In this document: one piece after another, positions 43,011-56,315 of the stretch | Numbering within the stretch: position 1 is the first letter of the stretch | Layout of the letters: the number at the start of each line of letters is the position of its first letter | NCBI GenBank assembly: GCA_905221605.1 | Contig: CAJNDS010002172.1 | Location: 362,613-426,612, forward strand | Direction: 5' to 3' | Length of the DNA: 64,000 nt | DNA from: Symbiodinium natans | Lineage: Eukaryota; Sar; Dinophyceae; Suessiales; Symbiodiniaceae | Made by a program: the position numbers and the translations under genes | Notes under the pieces: generated by a model | Databases searched by the model: none | What the model was told of the DNA's origin: nothing | Seen by the model: the letters and a program-made list of their open reading frames with translations, nothing else

Positions 43011-44350
43011 AAAAGTTACCCAATCTCGGAATAAACCCTAAACTCTGAACCCTAAACCCTAAACCTTTGCGTGGGTGCGCAGTGGAACAGGCTCAGAAAC
43101 CCAGCTGGGGAAACCGAAAGGGGAAGTTGTTCAAAGGTAGTTGTACCTAGTCCTGATATCCTCCTACTTAGGATTCCTAGGATTCCGAGCTCGCCGAGTT
43201 TAGGGTTTAGGGTTTTGAGTTTTAGTGTTTAGGGTTTGGGGTTTTCCGTTGTGCTTAGGCTTTGGGGCTCACAGGTTTGAGCTTGGCCCTTGCCCTCTGC
43301 CTTAAATGTGCAACCCTACAACCCCGAATCCACCCAAGCCAACCCAAAACCCTGGAACCCTGAAGCACCAGAGCCCAAAACTGTCAACTGGGTTTTGGAG
43401 TACTGTACTTTAATACTTTTTTTGGTTCTGGGTTCCTATTATAGCTACTTATACCTAAAAAGTATATACTTTTTTTCCAGGGTCTACTCCAAAGGTAGGG
43501 TCAAAGTCTTCAACCCGAGAATGCCAAAAGACAAAGAAACACCAAAGCTTAACATCCCAATTCCTCGTGTCTACTTCGGAAACCCTAAGCTTGACTTCCA
43601 AAACGATGTATTTTTGATACGCTTCTGGACTTGCTGTTTTCGATGGTAAAAGCTTTTTGGCCTCGAATGCACCCCCCCAATGACAATTTCAGACTGAGTC
43701 CAATACGGTTTGGCATTCCATCCCGAAGTGTCAATCGGACTCCTCGGCCTTTCCCCTAAACCCCAAACCCTAAACCCTAAACCTGAAACCTTAAACCTAA
43801 ACCCTTGTCGCAACAGAAACTTTATGATTCTGATTTGCAGCCATTTTGTTGCTTGGATACGGCTTTGAGACTAAAAGCAATCGATTTGTGAATTTGGTTT
43901 GGAAGACTTTGGCTCGGTTGGCTCCAGCCCTAAACTCTAAACTCTAAACCCTAAACCCTAAACCCTAAACCCTTATAGGGGTTTAGGGTTCCAGAAGCTT
44001 AGGGTTCTGGACTTTGGGAGGTGGAGGACATGGTGCCGGAGCAGCTCTGCCCCTTGTCTCCGCGGGGTTTAGGGTTTGGGGCTTAGGGTTGAGGGTTTCG
44101 GGTTTAGGGCTTAGAAGCAAAACAATTAGCGGTAGGGGGTTGCAGCCTCGACCTACAGCCAAGCCCGCCCAGAGCCCATAGCCTTCAAACCCCAAGAAAG
44201 CGCCATGATGTCCCTTCCCCCAACCTTCCTCTGTCTTCCTCTTTCCTCCTAAACCCTAAACCATAAACCCTAAGCCCTAAGCCCTAAGCCCTATGCCCTA
44301 AACCCTAAACCCTAAACCCTAAACCCTAAACCCTAAACCCTAAACTGAAG

Positions 44351-44423
44351 GTGCCTTGCTCAAGTGCGACCCACACCAGGGCCTCAGCTCCTCGAAGGCC
44401 GCTGCGCGGCTGAAGAAGGCCGA
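44351..44423 (+). CDS. ATPase exon 1 seen (N-terminal cytosolic)
   Basis: Encodes [20 protein letters not shown], the region that precedes M1 in P2 ATPases. The acceptor is CTGAAG. The donor is a GT formed by GA|GTTTAG, so the intron opens within a telomere-type repeat. Confidence 0.85.
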
Positions 44424-47400
44424 GTTTAGGGGTTTAGGGGTTTAGGGTTCAGGGTTTAGGGTTTAGGGGTTTAGGGGTTTAGGGTTTATGGGTTTAGGGG
44501 TTAAGGGGTTTTGGGGTTTAGGGGTTTAGGGGTTTAGGGGTTTAGCGTTTAGGGTTCTTGGTGTCGGGCTTAAGGTTTAGGGTTTAGGGTTCGTGTCCAC
44601 GATAGCTCCCACGTGGTTCTAGGCATGACTCCAGACGGATGCCTTGCCCGAATTCGCTCGAAAGCCGGGTACTTGCAGTTCGCGGTGAGTGCTGGTATGC
44701 TCGTGGAAGGGGAGCCTACTCTGGGGAAAATTCCCCGTGCAGCTGCACCCTCACAAAAAAACATCTCCAACTTCTGGTGTGTTTTTTGCTGCCGTCATAG
44801 GGTACATGAGGGACACATGCTGTAGGGGCTCCCCGGTTTAGGGGCCCGAATGAAGGGACGGTGTAACTACCCCAAACACTAACCCCTAAACCCTAAACCC
44901 TAAACCCTAAACCCTAAACCCAAAACCCCAAACCCCCAAACCCCCCGAAGAGAGGATGGCCCCAACCAGCTTGAGCAAGAGCCTCGCCTGGGGCTCTTCA
45001 TGCTCTTCATCCTCCAGCTCACCAGCGCCTTGGTCTCAAGGTTAGTGGCTAAGTGGTGCACATGGGGGGGGGGGGGGTCTAGGGTTTAGGGTTTAGGGTT
45101 TGGGGTTTAGGGTTTGGGGTTTAGGGCTTAGGGTTTGGGGTTCAGGGTTTAGGGTTTAGGGCTTCCAGCTGACCAGCGCCTTGGTCTCAAGGTTTGAAGA
45201 TTGCCAAGTGGCTAAGTGGTGCGTTATGGGTTTAGGGTTTTGGGTTTACCTTAAACCTTAAACCCTAAACCCTAAACCCTAAACTCTAAACCCTAAACCC
45301 TAAACCCTAAACCTTAAACCCTAAACCCTAAACCCTAAACGCTAGACCACCGCGAGGCTTCATCATCATCCTGCTCATCATCGCTGCCATTGCCTCCATC
45401 GTCGTCAATGCCACGAACGAGGGCAAGCGTATCGGCCTCAGCTCCAGAGCCGATTGCTTTGAAGCACTACCCTGAACCCTAAACCCTAAACCCTAAACCC
45501 TAAACCCTAAACCCTAAACCCTAAACCCTAAACCCTAAACCCTAAACCCTACGCCCTAAACCCTAAACCCTAAAACCTAAAGGAGAGATGCGGAGCATCC
45601 CTGAGCCTTAGAAGTAGCGCCCTAAGCTCTATATAAGCTCTATCGCCTTTCACCAGCCTGAAGTTTGAAGCGAGTAGGCCCTTGATGAAGCCATGCCCCC
45701 TCATTACCCAACAGAACATCCTGAGGCCAGATTCCCGAAGCCACTTGGGTGGCTCCCTAAACCCTAAACCCTAAACCCCAAACCCTAAACCTTAAACGCC
45801 AAACCCTAAACCCTGAACCCTAACCCTAAATCCTGAACCCCTCAGCATGCTCAGAGGTTAATTAGGTATGCATGGGTCCCTCAACTACCCGCCCATATCA
45901 GGGGCCCATAATCCGAAAAAACCCGCAAGCCCAAAAACAAAATGACGCTCGAAAACCGCTAAGCTCCTAAGCCCTAAGGCCTAAACCTGCAAGCCCAAAC
46001 CCCTAGATCCCTGCACCCCTTCAACCCCAAAAACCCGCAACGCTCGGGTTTTCGGGTCTAGGGTTTAGGGTTTAGGGTTTAGGGCACCCAGGTGATGAAA
46101 TCCTGTCCTACACGACAGGGATGGCCATCTTCATCCTAGTCCTTTTGAACCTCAGCTGCAAAATGGCTAAGCTCTAGACTCTAAACCCTAGACCCTAAAC
46201 CCTAAACCCCAAACCCTAAACCCTAAACCCTAAACCCTAAACCCTAAACCCTAAACCCTTAACAAAAACCCCAGGCCTTGAAGTACTTTTGGGGATTTTG
46301 AAGTCTGTTCCTCAGCCCCGATCTATCCGCAAAGCCTTGGCTTCGGGTGGTCAGTTCTTGCCGGAAGCATGGCCCCAGACAGCCTTTAAGTGCTCTTGCC
46401 TGTCGTATACTTGGAAGAAGGGTTTATAGGTGCGGTACCTATACTTGTAACCCTACTTAGGGTACTCTGAACTCTACTTACAACTTCCCATGCACCTCCA
46501 AGTGGCGCAAGTTCTTACGGGGGCAAAAGAGATGTTGGAGCAGGCATCCATGAGGCGATGGTGCATGGGCCATGATGAGCTTGTCAGGCATATCACATCC
46601 TAGCGATGCAGAATGCATGCTATCTATCCTGAGGTTTCGAGGTAGATAGTTGTCACTTAGAGCTTTTGGGTTTGATAGCTAGAGTACATGACCGGAGCAC
46701 TTTATGAATACTCATGGTGGAGTTGGGACATTTTGCTTCTCTCTATCATCTCATAAGGGCAGAGGCATGAGTTGGCGATCAATGTTAGTCTGCGCAGCAT
46801 CGAAACCCTTTTGCAGCTATATCTCCGTTCATAACGAGTAGACATGTATGTAAAAGATGTAAATCCCAAATTCGCGAACCATCTCAGTTCATCTAAACCA
46901 TATCCGAGAATCTGGATATATAGTCAAGAAAGTCGGAGTATATTCCGTATTTTTGGTTGTGGGAGTGGAGCTCTCATCATGCTATGACTGTGAGTGTCTC
47001 GGGTTCTAATCATGTCGAGGGCAACTGGATGATACAACGATACGTCTTGCATGGTATTTGTTTCGAACTTGCGTTTTTCTTTACAACCAATTTTACGTTG
47101 ATCTCAAGGTATTCAATAGTAACCTGTTAAGTTGCACTGTACACATATATATATATACTTATTGAGGCGTTCTGACTTGCAGCTAAGAGGCAGCTAAGTC
47201 CGCTGTCGCAGCCTTGTCCGTTGCACTATCTGAGGAATGCCGGCATTGCCGCCTATACGGAGCGCTGTCTGTTGTCTGTGTGTGCAAGAGATATCCGACC
47301 TTCAAACTAAGCCTTTGCCCGTGGATTTGTAAACCAGGGTTAGGGTTTCCATATTATGGTCACCTCAACGGAACCGCTAAACCCTAAGCCCTAAACCCTG

Positions 47401-50400
47401 AACCCTCTACACCCTAAACCTAATCTACCCAAGTTTCGCATGCAGAGCTCAGGGTTTGGTGTAGAGTGCTTTATGAGCCCCGAAGCCCTGGGCCCAGCAT
47501 CAAGAAGCCCGACAGAAGATGCTGAGCGCAAGCCCAAAGGCCACGCTACACCACAAGCTACCCCTAAACCCTAAACCCTAAACCCTAAACCCTAAACCCT
47601 AAACCCTAAACCCTAAACCCTAAACCCTAAACCCTAAACCCTAAACCCTAAACCCTAAACCCTAAACCCTAAACCCTAAACCTAAACCCTAAACCCTAAA
47701 CCCTAAACCCTAAACCCTAAACCCTAAACCCTAAACCCTAAACCCTAAACCCTAAACCCTAAACCCTAAACCCTAAACCCTAATCCCTAAACCCTAAACC
47801 CTAAACCCCAGGCCACTGCAACCAGGCGTGTCCCTAAACAGGAGCACCAAGCCGGCAACGCGCTCGATGCTTTGGCGAAGTTGTCGCAGCCGGAGGTGTC
47901 TGTGCTGCGCGATGGCGAGGTGGGCATGAGGAGGTTTTGGAACCCTAAACCCTAAACCCTAAACCCTCAACCCTAAACCCTAAACCCTAAACCCTAAACC
48001 CTAAACCCTAAACCCCAAGTTATTAGCCCTATACTAACAGTCCTTCATCGGGATTATCATCGGGGATACTATGATCCCTGGTAAGGACTGTTAAGGAAGA
48101 GCGGAACTAGCCTTCTGCCCCGCAAATCCCGTCAAAGCCCTGAACCCTACAGCCGCAGCCTCCAGCGGAGGTGATGAACATACCAACGGCGCGAAGCTCA
48201 GAGAGCCCAAGCCCAGGGGGCTGGGGGAGGGTGGGGGTTAGGGTTTAATGGGGGTTAAGGGTTTAGGGTCCGGTTGTTTAGGCTTCAGCTGGATGTAGGG
48301 GGATTTTAGGGTTTGCTTAGGTTCACGTTTAACAGAGGCTGTGGCTAAGTGCATGTGGTGGACAGCTGCTTTGCTTGGTGTGACTTCAATCTCAAAACCC
48401 ATTCCGGGGTTGGGATTCACCTTGTAAGTTCCCCTCTTGGCACCCCCGCCGCCCAAACCCTGGCAACCAAAGCTCACCGATGTGAAGTCGATGTGAAGTC
48501 GGGGTTGGTGCAGGGTTCAGATGGGGTTCAGTCGGGTTCAGGGTTTCGGGTATAGGGTTTAGGGTTTCGGGTTTAGGGCTTAGGGTTCAGGGTTTCGGGT
48601 TTAGGGTATAGGGTATAGGGTTTAGGGTTTAGGATTTCGGGTTTAGGGGGTTTGGGGTTCAAGGAGACTTGGGGCTTCCCCCGAGACCCCTGCCATTCTG
48701 CAATCCTGTCAGACAGCCAGGGTTCAGGGCTAGTTGCGGGCTTCGGGCAGCCACAGTATCCTCAGCCCGAAGCCCTAAACCCGTAGGCGCGAAGGAAGGG
48801 CCCAGCTTGATCCGAAGAAGGAACCCTGAACTCTCTAGACCCTAAACCTCGAAAGCCTCAACCCTAAACCCTAAACCCTGGACCCGAAGCCCAAATTTCC
48901 CCAGACCCGAATGAGAGGTGGATGTGGTCAAGGGCGACCTCATTTTGCTGGAGACAGGCGACGCTCGCATGCCCAGCAGTACCCCTGGTTCCCTTTAGTT
49001 TTTGCGGGTTTAGGGTTTCGGGTTTAGGCTTCGCCTCAGAAAATGGGGCACCCGATTGACTCTTCCGCAAGCCCTAAAAAGCCCGGAGCTCTTAAACCCT
49101 AAACCCTAGACCCCTACACTCCGAAACCCTAAACCCCGAACCCCTAAGCCCCTAAACCCCTCAACCTAAACCCCTAAACCTAAACCCCTAAACCCTAAAC
49201 CCTAAACCCTAGCTACCAAAACAACCCAAAACAACCCAAAACAACCCAAAACAACCCAAAACAACACAAAACAACCCTAAACAACCCCTAAACCCTAAAC
49301 CCCAAAACCCCAAACCCTAAACCCTAAACCCTAAACCCAATTTTACCCCTAAACCCCTTGCAGCGGAACCAAGGACGTGGTCCCGGCGGACCTTCGACTC
49401 CTGGAAGCGGCGGACCTGTCCTCCGGCAGGGAAAAGGGGTTCAAGGTTTAGGGTTTAGGGTTTAGGGTTTAGGGTTTCTAGGGTTTGGGGTGGTTTGCTG
49501 TAGGGTGTTCGGGTGTTCGGGTGTTAGATTTTCAGGTTTTGAGGGTTTTTGGGGGGGTTTTCGGGTGCTAGGGTTGCAGGGTTTCAGGGTCTTAAAGGGT
49601 GTTAGGGTGTTAGGGTTCTAGGGTTTTTGGGTTCTGTTTAAAGGGGGTTGGTTTTAGGGTTTTTTTTGGGGGGGGGGGGGGTGCAGGGTTTTGGGGATTG
49701 AGGGGTTTCGGGGCCTGAGGGATGTCAGGGTTTCAGGGTTTTGAGAGTTTATAGGGGTTTCAGGGTTCTGGGGGTTCAGGGTTCTAGGGGTTTTGGGGGT
49801 TTTAGGGTTTTTAGGGTTCTACGGTTTCAGGGTTTTAGGGTTTTAGGGTTTCAGGGGCTTCAGGGTTCTAGGGTTTCGGGGGGTAGTTTGGGTTTGAGGG
49901 TTGTGGGCTTGCTCGGGGTTCCTGTAACAGGGAACCCCTAACCCGTACCCCCTGATTTTGGAACATGCTCATGTAGGTCCCACGCCTGTGTCGCTCAGGA
50001 AAGTGGACGAGAAAGCGCTGACAGGAGAGCCAGACGATGTGCAAAGCTCTCAGACAGTTCAGTTTGAGACCTCAAGAGCCAAGCAGGATTTAGGGTTTAG
50101 GGTTTAGGGTTTAGGGTTTAGGGTTTAGGGTTTAGGGTTTAGGGTTTAGGGTTTAGGGTTTAGGATTTAGGGTTTAGGGTTTAGGGTTTAGGGTTTAGGG
50201 TTTGGGGTTTAGGGTTCAGCCTATCAATGTTCCCTGACTGTGAAGATGGAGATGAAGGCACCTGATGGCGCCAAAATCATTTCTCAGCTTGCTATGGGGC
50301 CTGGCTTTGTGTGTTTCAGGATTCGGATAAGCACATAGTCTCTAAGATTTCGTGTTGGGACACAGGGGCCTAGGGTTTAGGGTTTGGGGCCTTGTTTGGT

Positions 50401-53400
50401 TGAGGAGCGGGTGTCAGGGGATTACGGCTCTTAAGGATCTTCAGAAAGGGTCCCCAAAACCCAAGCGTACAACCTCAAGGGTCCAAGGTACAACCCCAAA
50501 GAGGGTGTCCTCTGAGGTCGAAGAACACGAAGATCAAAGAGCAGCCACGGCCTCAGAAACGGCAATTTGTCATTGTGGCTAAGGAATCACGACATCTCTC
50601 AACAATCTAAGGGAAGTTATACAGGTCCTTAATATTGTACTGAGGGGCCATGCAACTACCCTAAATAAACAATATCTACACACCCCGCATCCTGCCCAGG
50701 ACGAAGCTCACTCCTGAGAACATGGTCTTCTCCGGGTGCCCCGTGGCCAGTGGGAAATGCAACCTTGCTGTCGGTAAGTAGGGAATGAGGTACCCTATAT
50801 ATACCCTTTAAGGGATTCTATAGGGCACCTTATATCCCGCTATATATACCCTTTAAGGGATTCTATTAAGTGTACCTCATCCCCTCATTCCCGACCAAAG
50901 CAGCAAGGCAAGGGCATCGTGGTTGCCACTGGGATGAACACGCGCATCGGCGACATCGCCAAGATGATGGCGAACTCAGACGACAAGGCATGGCAGCCAC
51001 AAATGGGTGCTCTTCAAGGGTACCCTCAACCTCTAGATCCGAAACCCTGAAACCCTAAACCTTTGAGAAATCCCAACACCCCCTGCAAAGACCCTGCGAC
51101 CATTTTTAGGTGGTGTAGGGTTTACGGTTTAGGGTTTGCGGTTTAGGGTTTTGGGGATGATGGTCCTTTATATTCAGTCTCGAACATTGTATGTTCCTTT
51201 GTAGATTCGCAAGCCCTTAAAACCCCTGCGCCCCCTGAAACCAAGAAGCCTGAGCCCCGCAAGTCCTAAACCTGAAGTCCTAGACTCTCAACCTTAAATC
51301 TTAAACCCTAAACCCTACGCCTTAAATCCCAAGCCCTAAAACTTTCACCTTAAGTCCTAAGCCCTCAACCCTAAGCCCCAAAGCCTGGGAACCGCGTCTC
51401 GTAGACTGGCGGCGGACCGTGCGACTGCCTACCCACCTCAGCAGAGAACAAGACGCCCCTTCAGGATGCAGAAAGGGGGTTTAGGGTTTAGGGTTCAGGG
51501 TTCAGGGTTCAGGGTTTTGGGTCTAGGGCCCTTGCAGGATGCAGAGGTTTCAGGGCTCAGGGTTGATTGCAGTTTATGTTTGTCTCATTATGTCATTGTT
51601 CTTGTTAAGATTGTATTCTTCTTCTTTTTCTTATTCGGACTAGTAGCAAGTAACACTAATCGCAAGAATGTTTGTTATTGTGATTGCTATGGTTATGGTT
51701 TTTGTTATTGTTATTGTCTTTGTTTTTGTTACTGCTATTGTTATTGTTATGGTTATTGATTTTGTTATTGTTTTGGTGTTGTTATCGTTATTGTTATCGT
51801 TATGGCTACTGTTATTGTTATTGTTCTTGTTCTTGTTCTTGTTAGTTGTTTGTGAGTTTTCGGGGGGATTCGGTCCGAGTGAGCGAGCAGGAGAACGTCG
51901 AGCGACTGGGCGCGCGTATTGGCGTCTTGGCCATCGTCGTCTGTGTGGTGGTGTTCATCATCGGGCTGCTGATTGGCACCAAGGCGCCACGTGCACAAAA
52001 CATATGGGGCTTCCGGAAATAATGGGACCCTTTTGGGGATTCCTATAATAAGGGGTATGTTATTTTGGGTTAGAAAGAAAAAGGAGCGGTACCGCATTTG
52101 GGGAAGTGTACCCACAATATCCTCAACACTACCCTGAACCCTAAACCTAAAACCTAAACCCTAAACCCCTTCTGTACCCATTTCAGTCTACAGGGCCCAG
52201 TTTCTTCAGCAGCGGCCCATGCTCCTTCGGTGCCCCGGATTCTCAATTCGTGACATCATCGTTCTCACCAGCGCTCCCCCATCGTCATCATCAGTGCATG
52301 CACCTCCATCACGCTAAACCCTAAACCCTAAACCCTAAACCCTGAACCCTGAACCCTGAACCCTAAACCCTAAGCCCTAAGCCCTGAACCCTAAGCCAGT
52401 GGCAAACAGTTCGTGTGTGGACTCTTTGCCAGGATCCGGAGTTCCCCTAAACCCTGAACCCTAAACCCTAAACCCTAAACCCTGAACCCTAAACCCCAAA
52501 GCCAGGATCCGGAGTTCCCGGAGAGCCCGCCTTGGGTCTACATGATCCTCATTGCCGTGACCTTGGCCGTCGCGGCGATCCCGGAAGGAATTCCTCTTTG
52601 CGCCAGCAGGCATGCCGATGGGACCTTTTTTTTCTTTGCGCTAGACCTAAATCTTAAGGTCTGGGCCCTAAACCCTAAACCCTAAACCCTAAACCCTAAA
52701 CCCTAAACCCTAAACCCTAAACCCTAAACCCTAAACCCTAAATTCAGGAATATTTTTCAGAGGGTTGTTAAGTGGCCATCCTAGGTCACAATCTCGCTGG
52801 CGATCGGCTGCCAGGAAATGGTTGAGAAGAACGTGCAGGTTGGGTTTCCTACCTAAACCCTAAACCCTAAACCCTAAACCCCAAACCCTAAACCCCTAAC
52901 CCCCAAACCCTAAACCCTAAATCCTAAACCCTAAAGCCTAAACCTAAAGCCCTAAACCTTAAACCCCTAAACCCTAAACCCCACACCCCTAAGCCCTAAA
53001 CCCTAAGCCCAAAGGGTTGGGCTTGCAGAAGATGGCACTGCTGTTGTTAGAGCTGCTGTACCGGGCACTGCGTCGCGGCACTTGTTGCAAAAACGCGTCC
53101 TGCAGCTGCACTGTCCTGACGACATTCACCTGGGAAGATGTTCCGTGTGGTAGAAGGCGTGCTAAGCGCACAACCCAAAGCCCAAAACCCTGAACCCCTC
53201 CTGAGCTTTCGGAGGTACGGAAGATCGCCGCGGTGGAAACGCTGGGCTCTGCATCGGTGATCTGCAGCGACAAGACCGGAACGCTGACGGAAGGTCTGGC
53301 TTTCGGGTGCAGGGTTCAGTGTTCGGAGGACTTAGAGTTCAGTGTTCGCAGAACTTAGAGTTCAGGGTTTTGGGGTCTAGGGTTTAGGGTTTGGGGCTTA

Positions 53401-56227
53401 GGGCTTAGGGTTTAGGGTTTCGGGTTTAGGCGCTAAACAACAGCCCCGAACCCCTGGAGGCAAGATGACCATGACCAAGATGTGGTCATGCGGCGTTGAG
53501 TGCCTGGAATGATGTCGCATGGTATCCTTGTTCTTTTCCCTAAACCCCAAACCAGTCCTACATTCTAAACCCTAAACCCTAAACCCCAAACCCCAAACCC
53601 CAAACCCTAAACCCTAAACCCTAAACCCTAAACCGAAGTTTAAACCTAAACCCTAGACCCTAAACCCTGCCTTTCCAGCACCGGCAAACCAAACAGGGTG
53701 CCCTTTGGCGTATTCTTGGGCCACCGGGCAACCTAGTGTGCCTTGCCCTAAACCCTAAATCCTAAACCCTAAACCCTCAACCCTAAACCCTCAACCCAAA
53801 TCCCTAAAGCCTAAACCCTAAACCCTAACCCCAAGGGTCCCGCTAATCCTATCCCCTAGGTACAACATCACGGGCCAGGGCTTCGACCCGACCAAGGGAC
53901 AAGTCCAACGTACCGGTCTCTCGGTAGCTGAGTACGCTAAACCCGAAACCCTAAACCCTAAACCCTAAACCCCCTAAACCCTAAACCCTAAACCCTAAAC
54001 CCTAAACCCTAAACCCTAAACCCTAAACCCTAAACCCTAAACCCATTTGCTAATTTTGTTGGTTCTGGGTCCCCTCATAAACGGGACCCTAACTCTAAAG
54101 CATAAACCCCAAACCCCAAACCCCAAACAGGGAGCCCTTTGCTGTAATATGGTTAAACTCAAACCCTAAACCCTAAACCCTAAACCCTAAACCCTAAACC
54201 CTAAACCCTAAACCCTAAACCCTAAACCCTAAACCCTAAACCCTAAACCCTAAACCCTAAACCCTAAACCCTAAACCCTAAACCCTAAACCCTAAACCCT
54301 AAACCCAAGGAATGGTCCTGCCCAACGGGGTGAACTCCAATCGGGACCTGGGTGTGCGCAGCACGTTGCTTTCGGCAGTTCTCTGCAGTGACACAGTGCT
54401 GCACCCGGGCTGCTCTTAAGTTTAAGGATGAGGGTTTAGGATTTTGGGTTTAGGGTTTAGGGTTTAGGGTTTAGGATTTAGGGGTTTAGGACATTTGGTG
54501 GCCGGTTGTACCACTGGCACGGCCGCTCAGAGGTTCCTGGGAGAGGACCCGGACACTGGCGAGGCCACCTGGCAGTACCGAGGCAACTCCTCCGAGGCTC
54601 CCATCGTGGTGGCCGCGCGCAGCCAGGAAGGCCTTGGGACATGTTCTGTTTTTGTGCCTGGTTGTGGCGAAGCGTGGTTCTTGAGGAACATTTTGTTTTT
54701 GAAGGCTTTAAAGGGCCAACCTAGGCAAGATCGGGCTGCCGGAAGATGTGGCCACCGGCTACCGCCGCCTCGTGAACATTCCTTTCTCTTCCGCGCGGAA
54801 GATGATGCTCACAGTCTCCGACGTCGCAGGCCGCACGAGCCTGTGCGAAGGGGGCATGCCCCTCCCCGCCGGCACCACGGGCTTCACCGTCTGCAAAGGT
54901 GCCCCCAACTGGGTCATCCAGAGCTGCAGCAGCATCCTCCGCGAGGACGGCGGGGTGTATCCTCTCAGCGAGGACGAGAAGGCACGCATCAACGCGGGGG
55001 TTGTGGACGCCTACTCCGACCAAGCCCTGCGGGTTCTGGCTGTAGCCGTGGGATTTCGGGGAGAGCCCGCAGCGCAGCTGGAGAACGACGACGTTCCGTT
55101 GGACCAGAAGTTTGAGAGCTTAAGGTGGGGGAGCAGGGGTGTTTGGTGTCCACTTCTCTTCCCATTGTTGCATGACGCTGCACAGTGCGCGCCTTGAGCC
55201 TTCTTGAAAAAAGGAGGCCTTATAGACCGCAAACCTGCTCCCCTGAACGCTAAACCATAAACCCTAAACCCTAACCCTAAACCCTAAACCCTAAACCCTA
55301 AACCCTAAACCCTACACCCTAAACCCCCCTCGAGGTCAAACTTGACGCTGGTGGGGATGGTTGCCTCGCTGGACCCCGATCGCGAGGGCGTTCGGGACTC
55401 TGTCTTGGCGGCCCGAGAAGCGGGCATCCGTGTGGCCGCGGGCTCAGGGGGGTTTAGGGTTTAGGGTTTGGGGTTTAGGGCTTTGGGTTTAGGGTTTAGG
55501 GGTGTTGTACTCGGACTTTCAGGGGCCTCTCAGACCCTACAAACCCTACAAACCTAAACCCAAACCCCAAGCCCCAAACCTTAAACCCTAAACCCTAAAC
55601 CCTAGATCCAAAGCACCACAAAAACAAAGGCTACGCAGGGTGGTTAAGATCTTGCAGTTCGGGTGCATGACTTGGGATTCCAAGTGAGAGGTCCCCTTTT
55701 TGTTGGAGGCGTTTGGGGTTTAGGGGGTTTCGGGTTTAGTAGTTTCCGGTGGTTTAGGGGGTTTGGGGGTTTAGGGGGTCTAGGGAGCTTAGGGGGTGCA
55801 GGGGGTTTTGGGGGGTTTAGGAGCTTCAAGCTAGGGAGCTTAAGGGAGTTTAGGGGGTTTGGGAGGTTCAGGAGGGGTCCCGGGGAGTTTCGGGGGTTTA
55901 AAATAGGGGTTGAGATCACTTCCCCCCCTCAACAGGGAAGCAAGGAGCCCTTCCTGCCTACATTGTTACATCGTTACTGCAAGCGGTAACTCCTTTTCCT
56001 TTCTTCCCAAGTCTTTTCATGGCTAACCAGGCCCTAATCCTACAAAGATAGTATAATAAGGGCACTAATGTTTGGGATGTTCCCCCTAAAACTAACAGTC
56101 CTTCATTGGGATTAGAGCACCCCCTATTATAGGTCTCAGGCAGAACATCCCAAGCCCTGTAATTCATCGAGTTCTAAAGAACTGCTCCAGACACTGCTGC
56201 AACCGAAGGGCCGCAGAACCCTACACC

Positions 56228-56315
<88 letters not shown>

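Noticed and set aside
43290-43649. 119-codon frame as a gene upstream of the ATPase
   Set aside because: No domain or conserved segment; it includes CCCTAAA-derived residues and a T-rich palindromic stretch. It is more likely intergenic or intronic.
43830-43870. Spliced-leader relic (GCCATTTTG)
   Set aside because: The match breaks after nine bases and lacks the GGCTCAAG end.
51668-52048. Hydrophobic 126-residue frame, possible membrane protein
   Set aside because: It is made by a degenerate GTTATT tract and then reads the ATPase M3 exon in the wrong frame.
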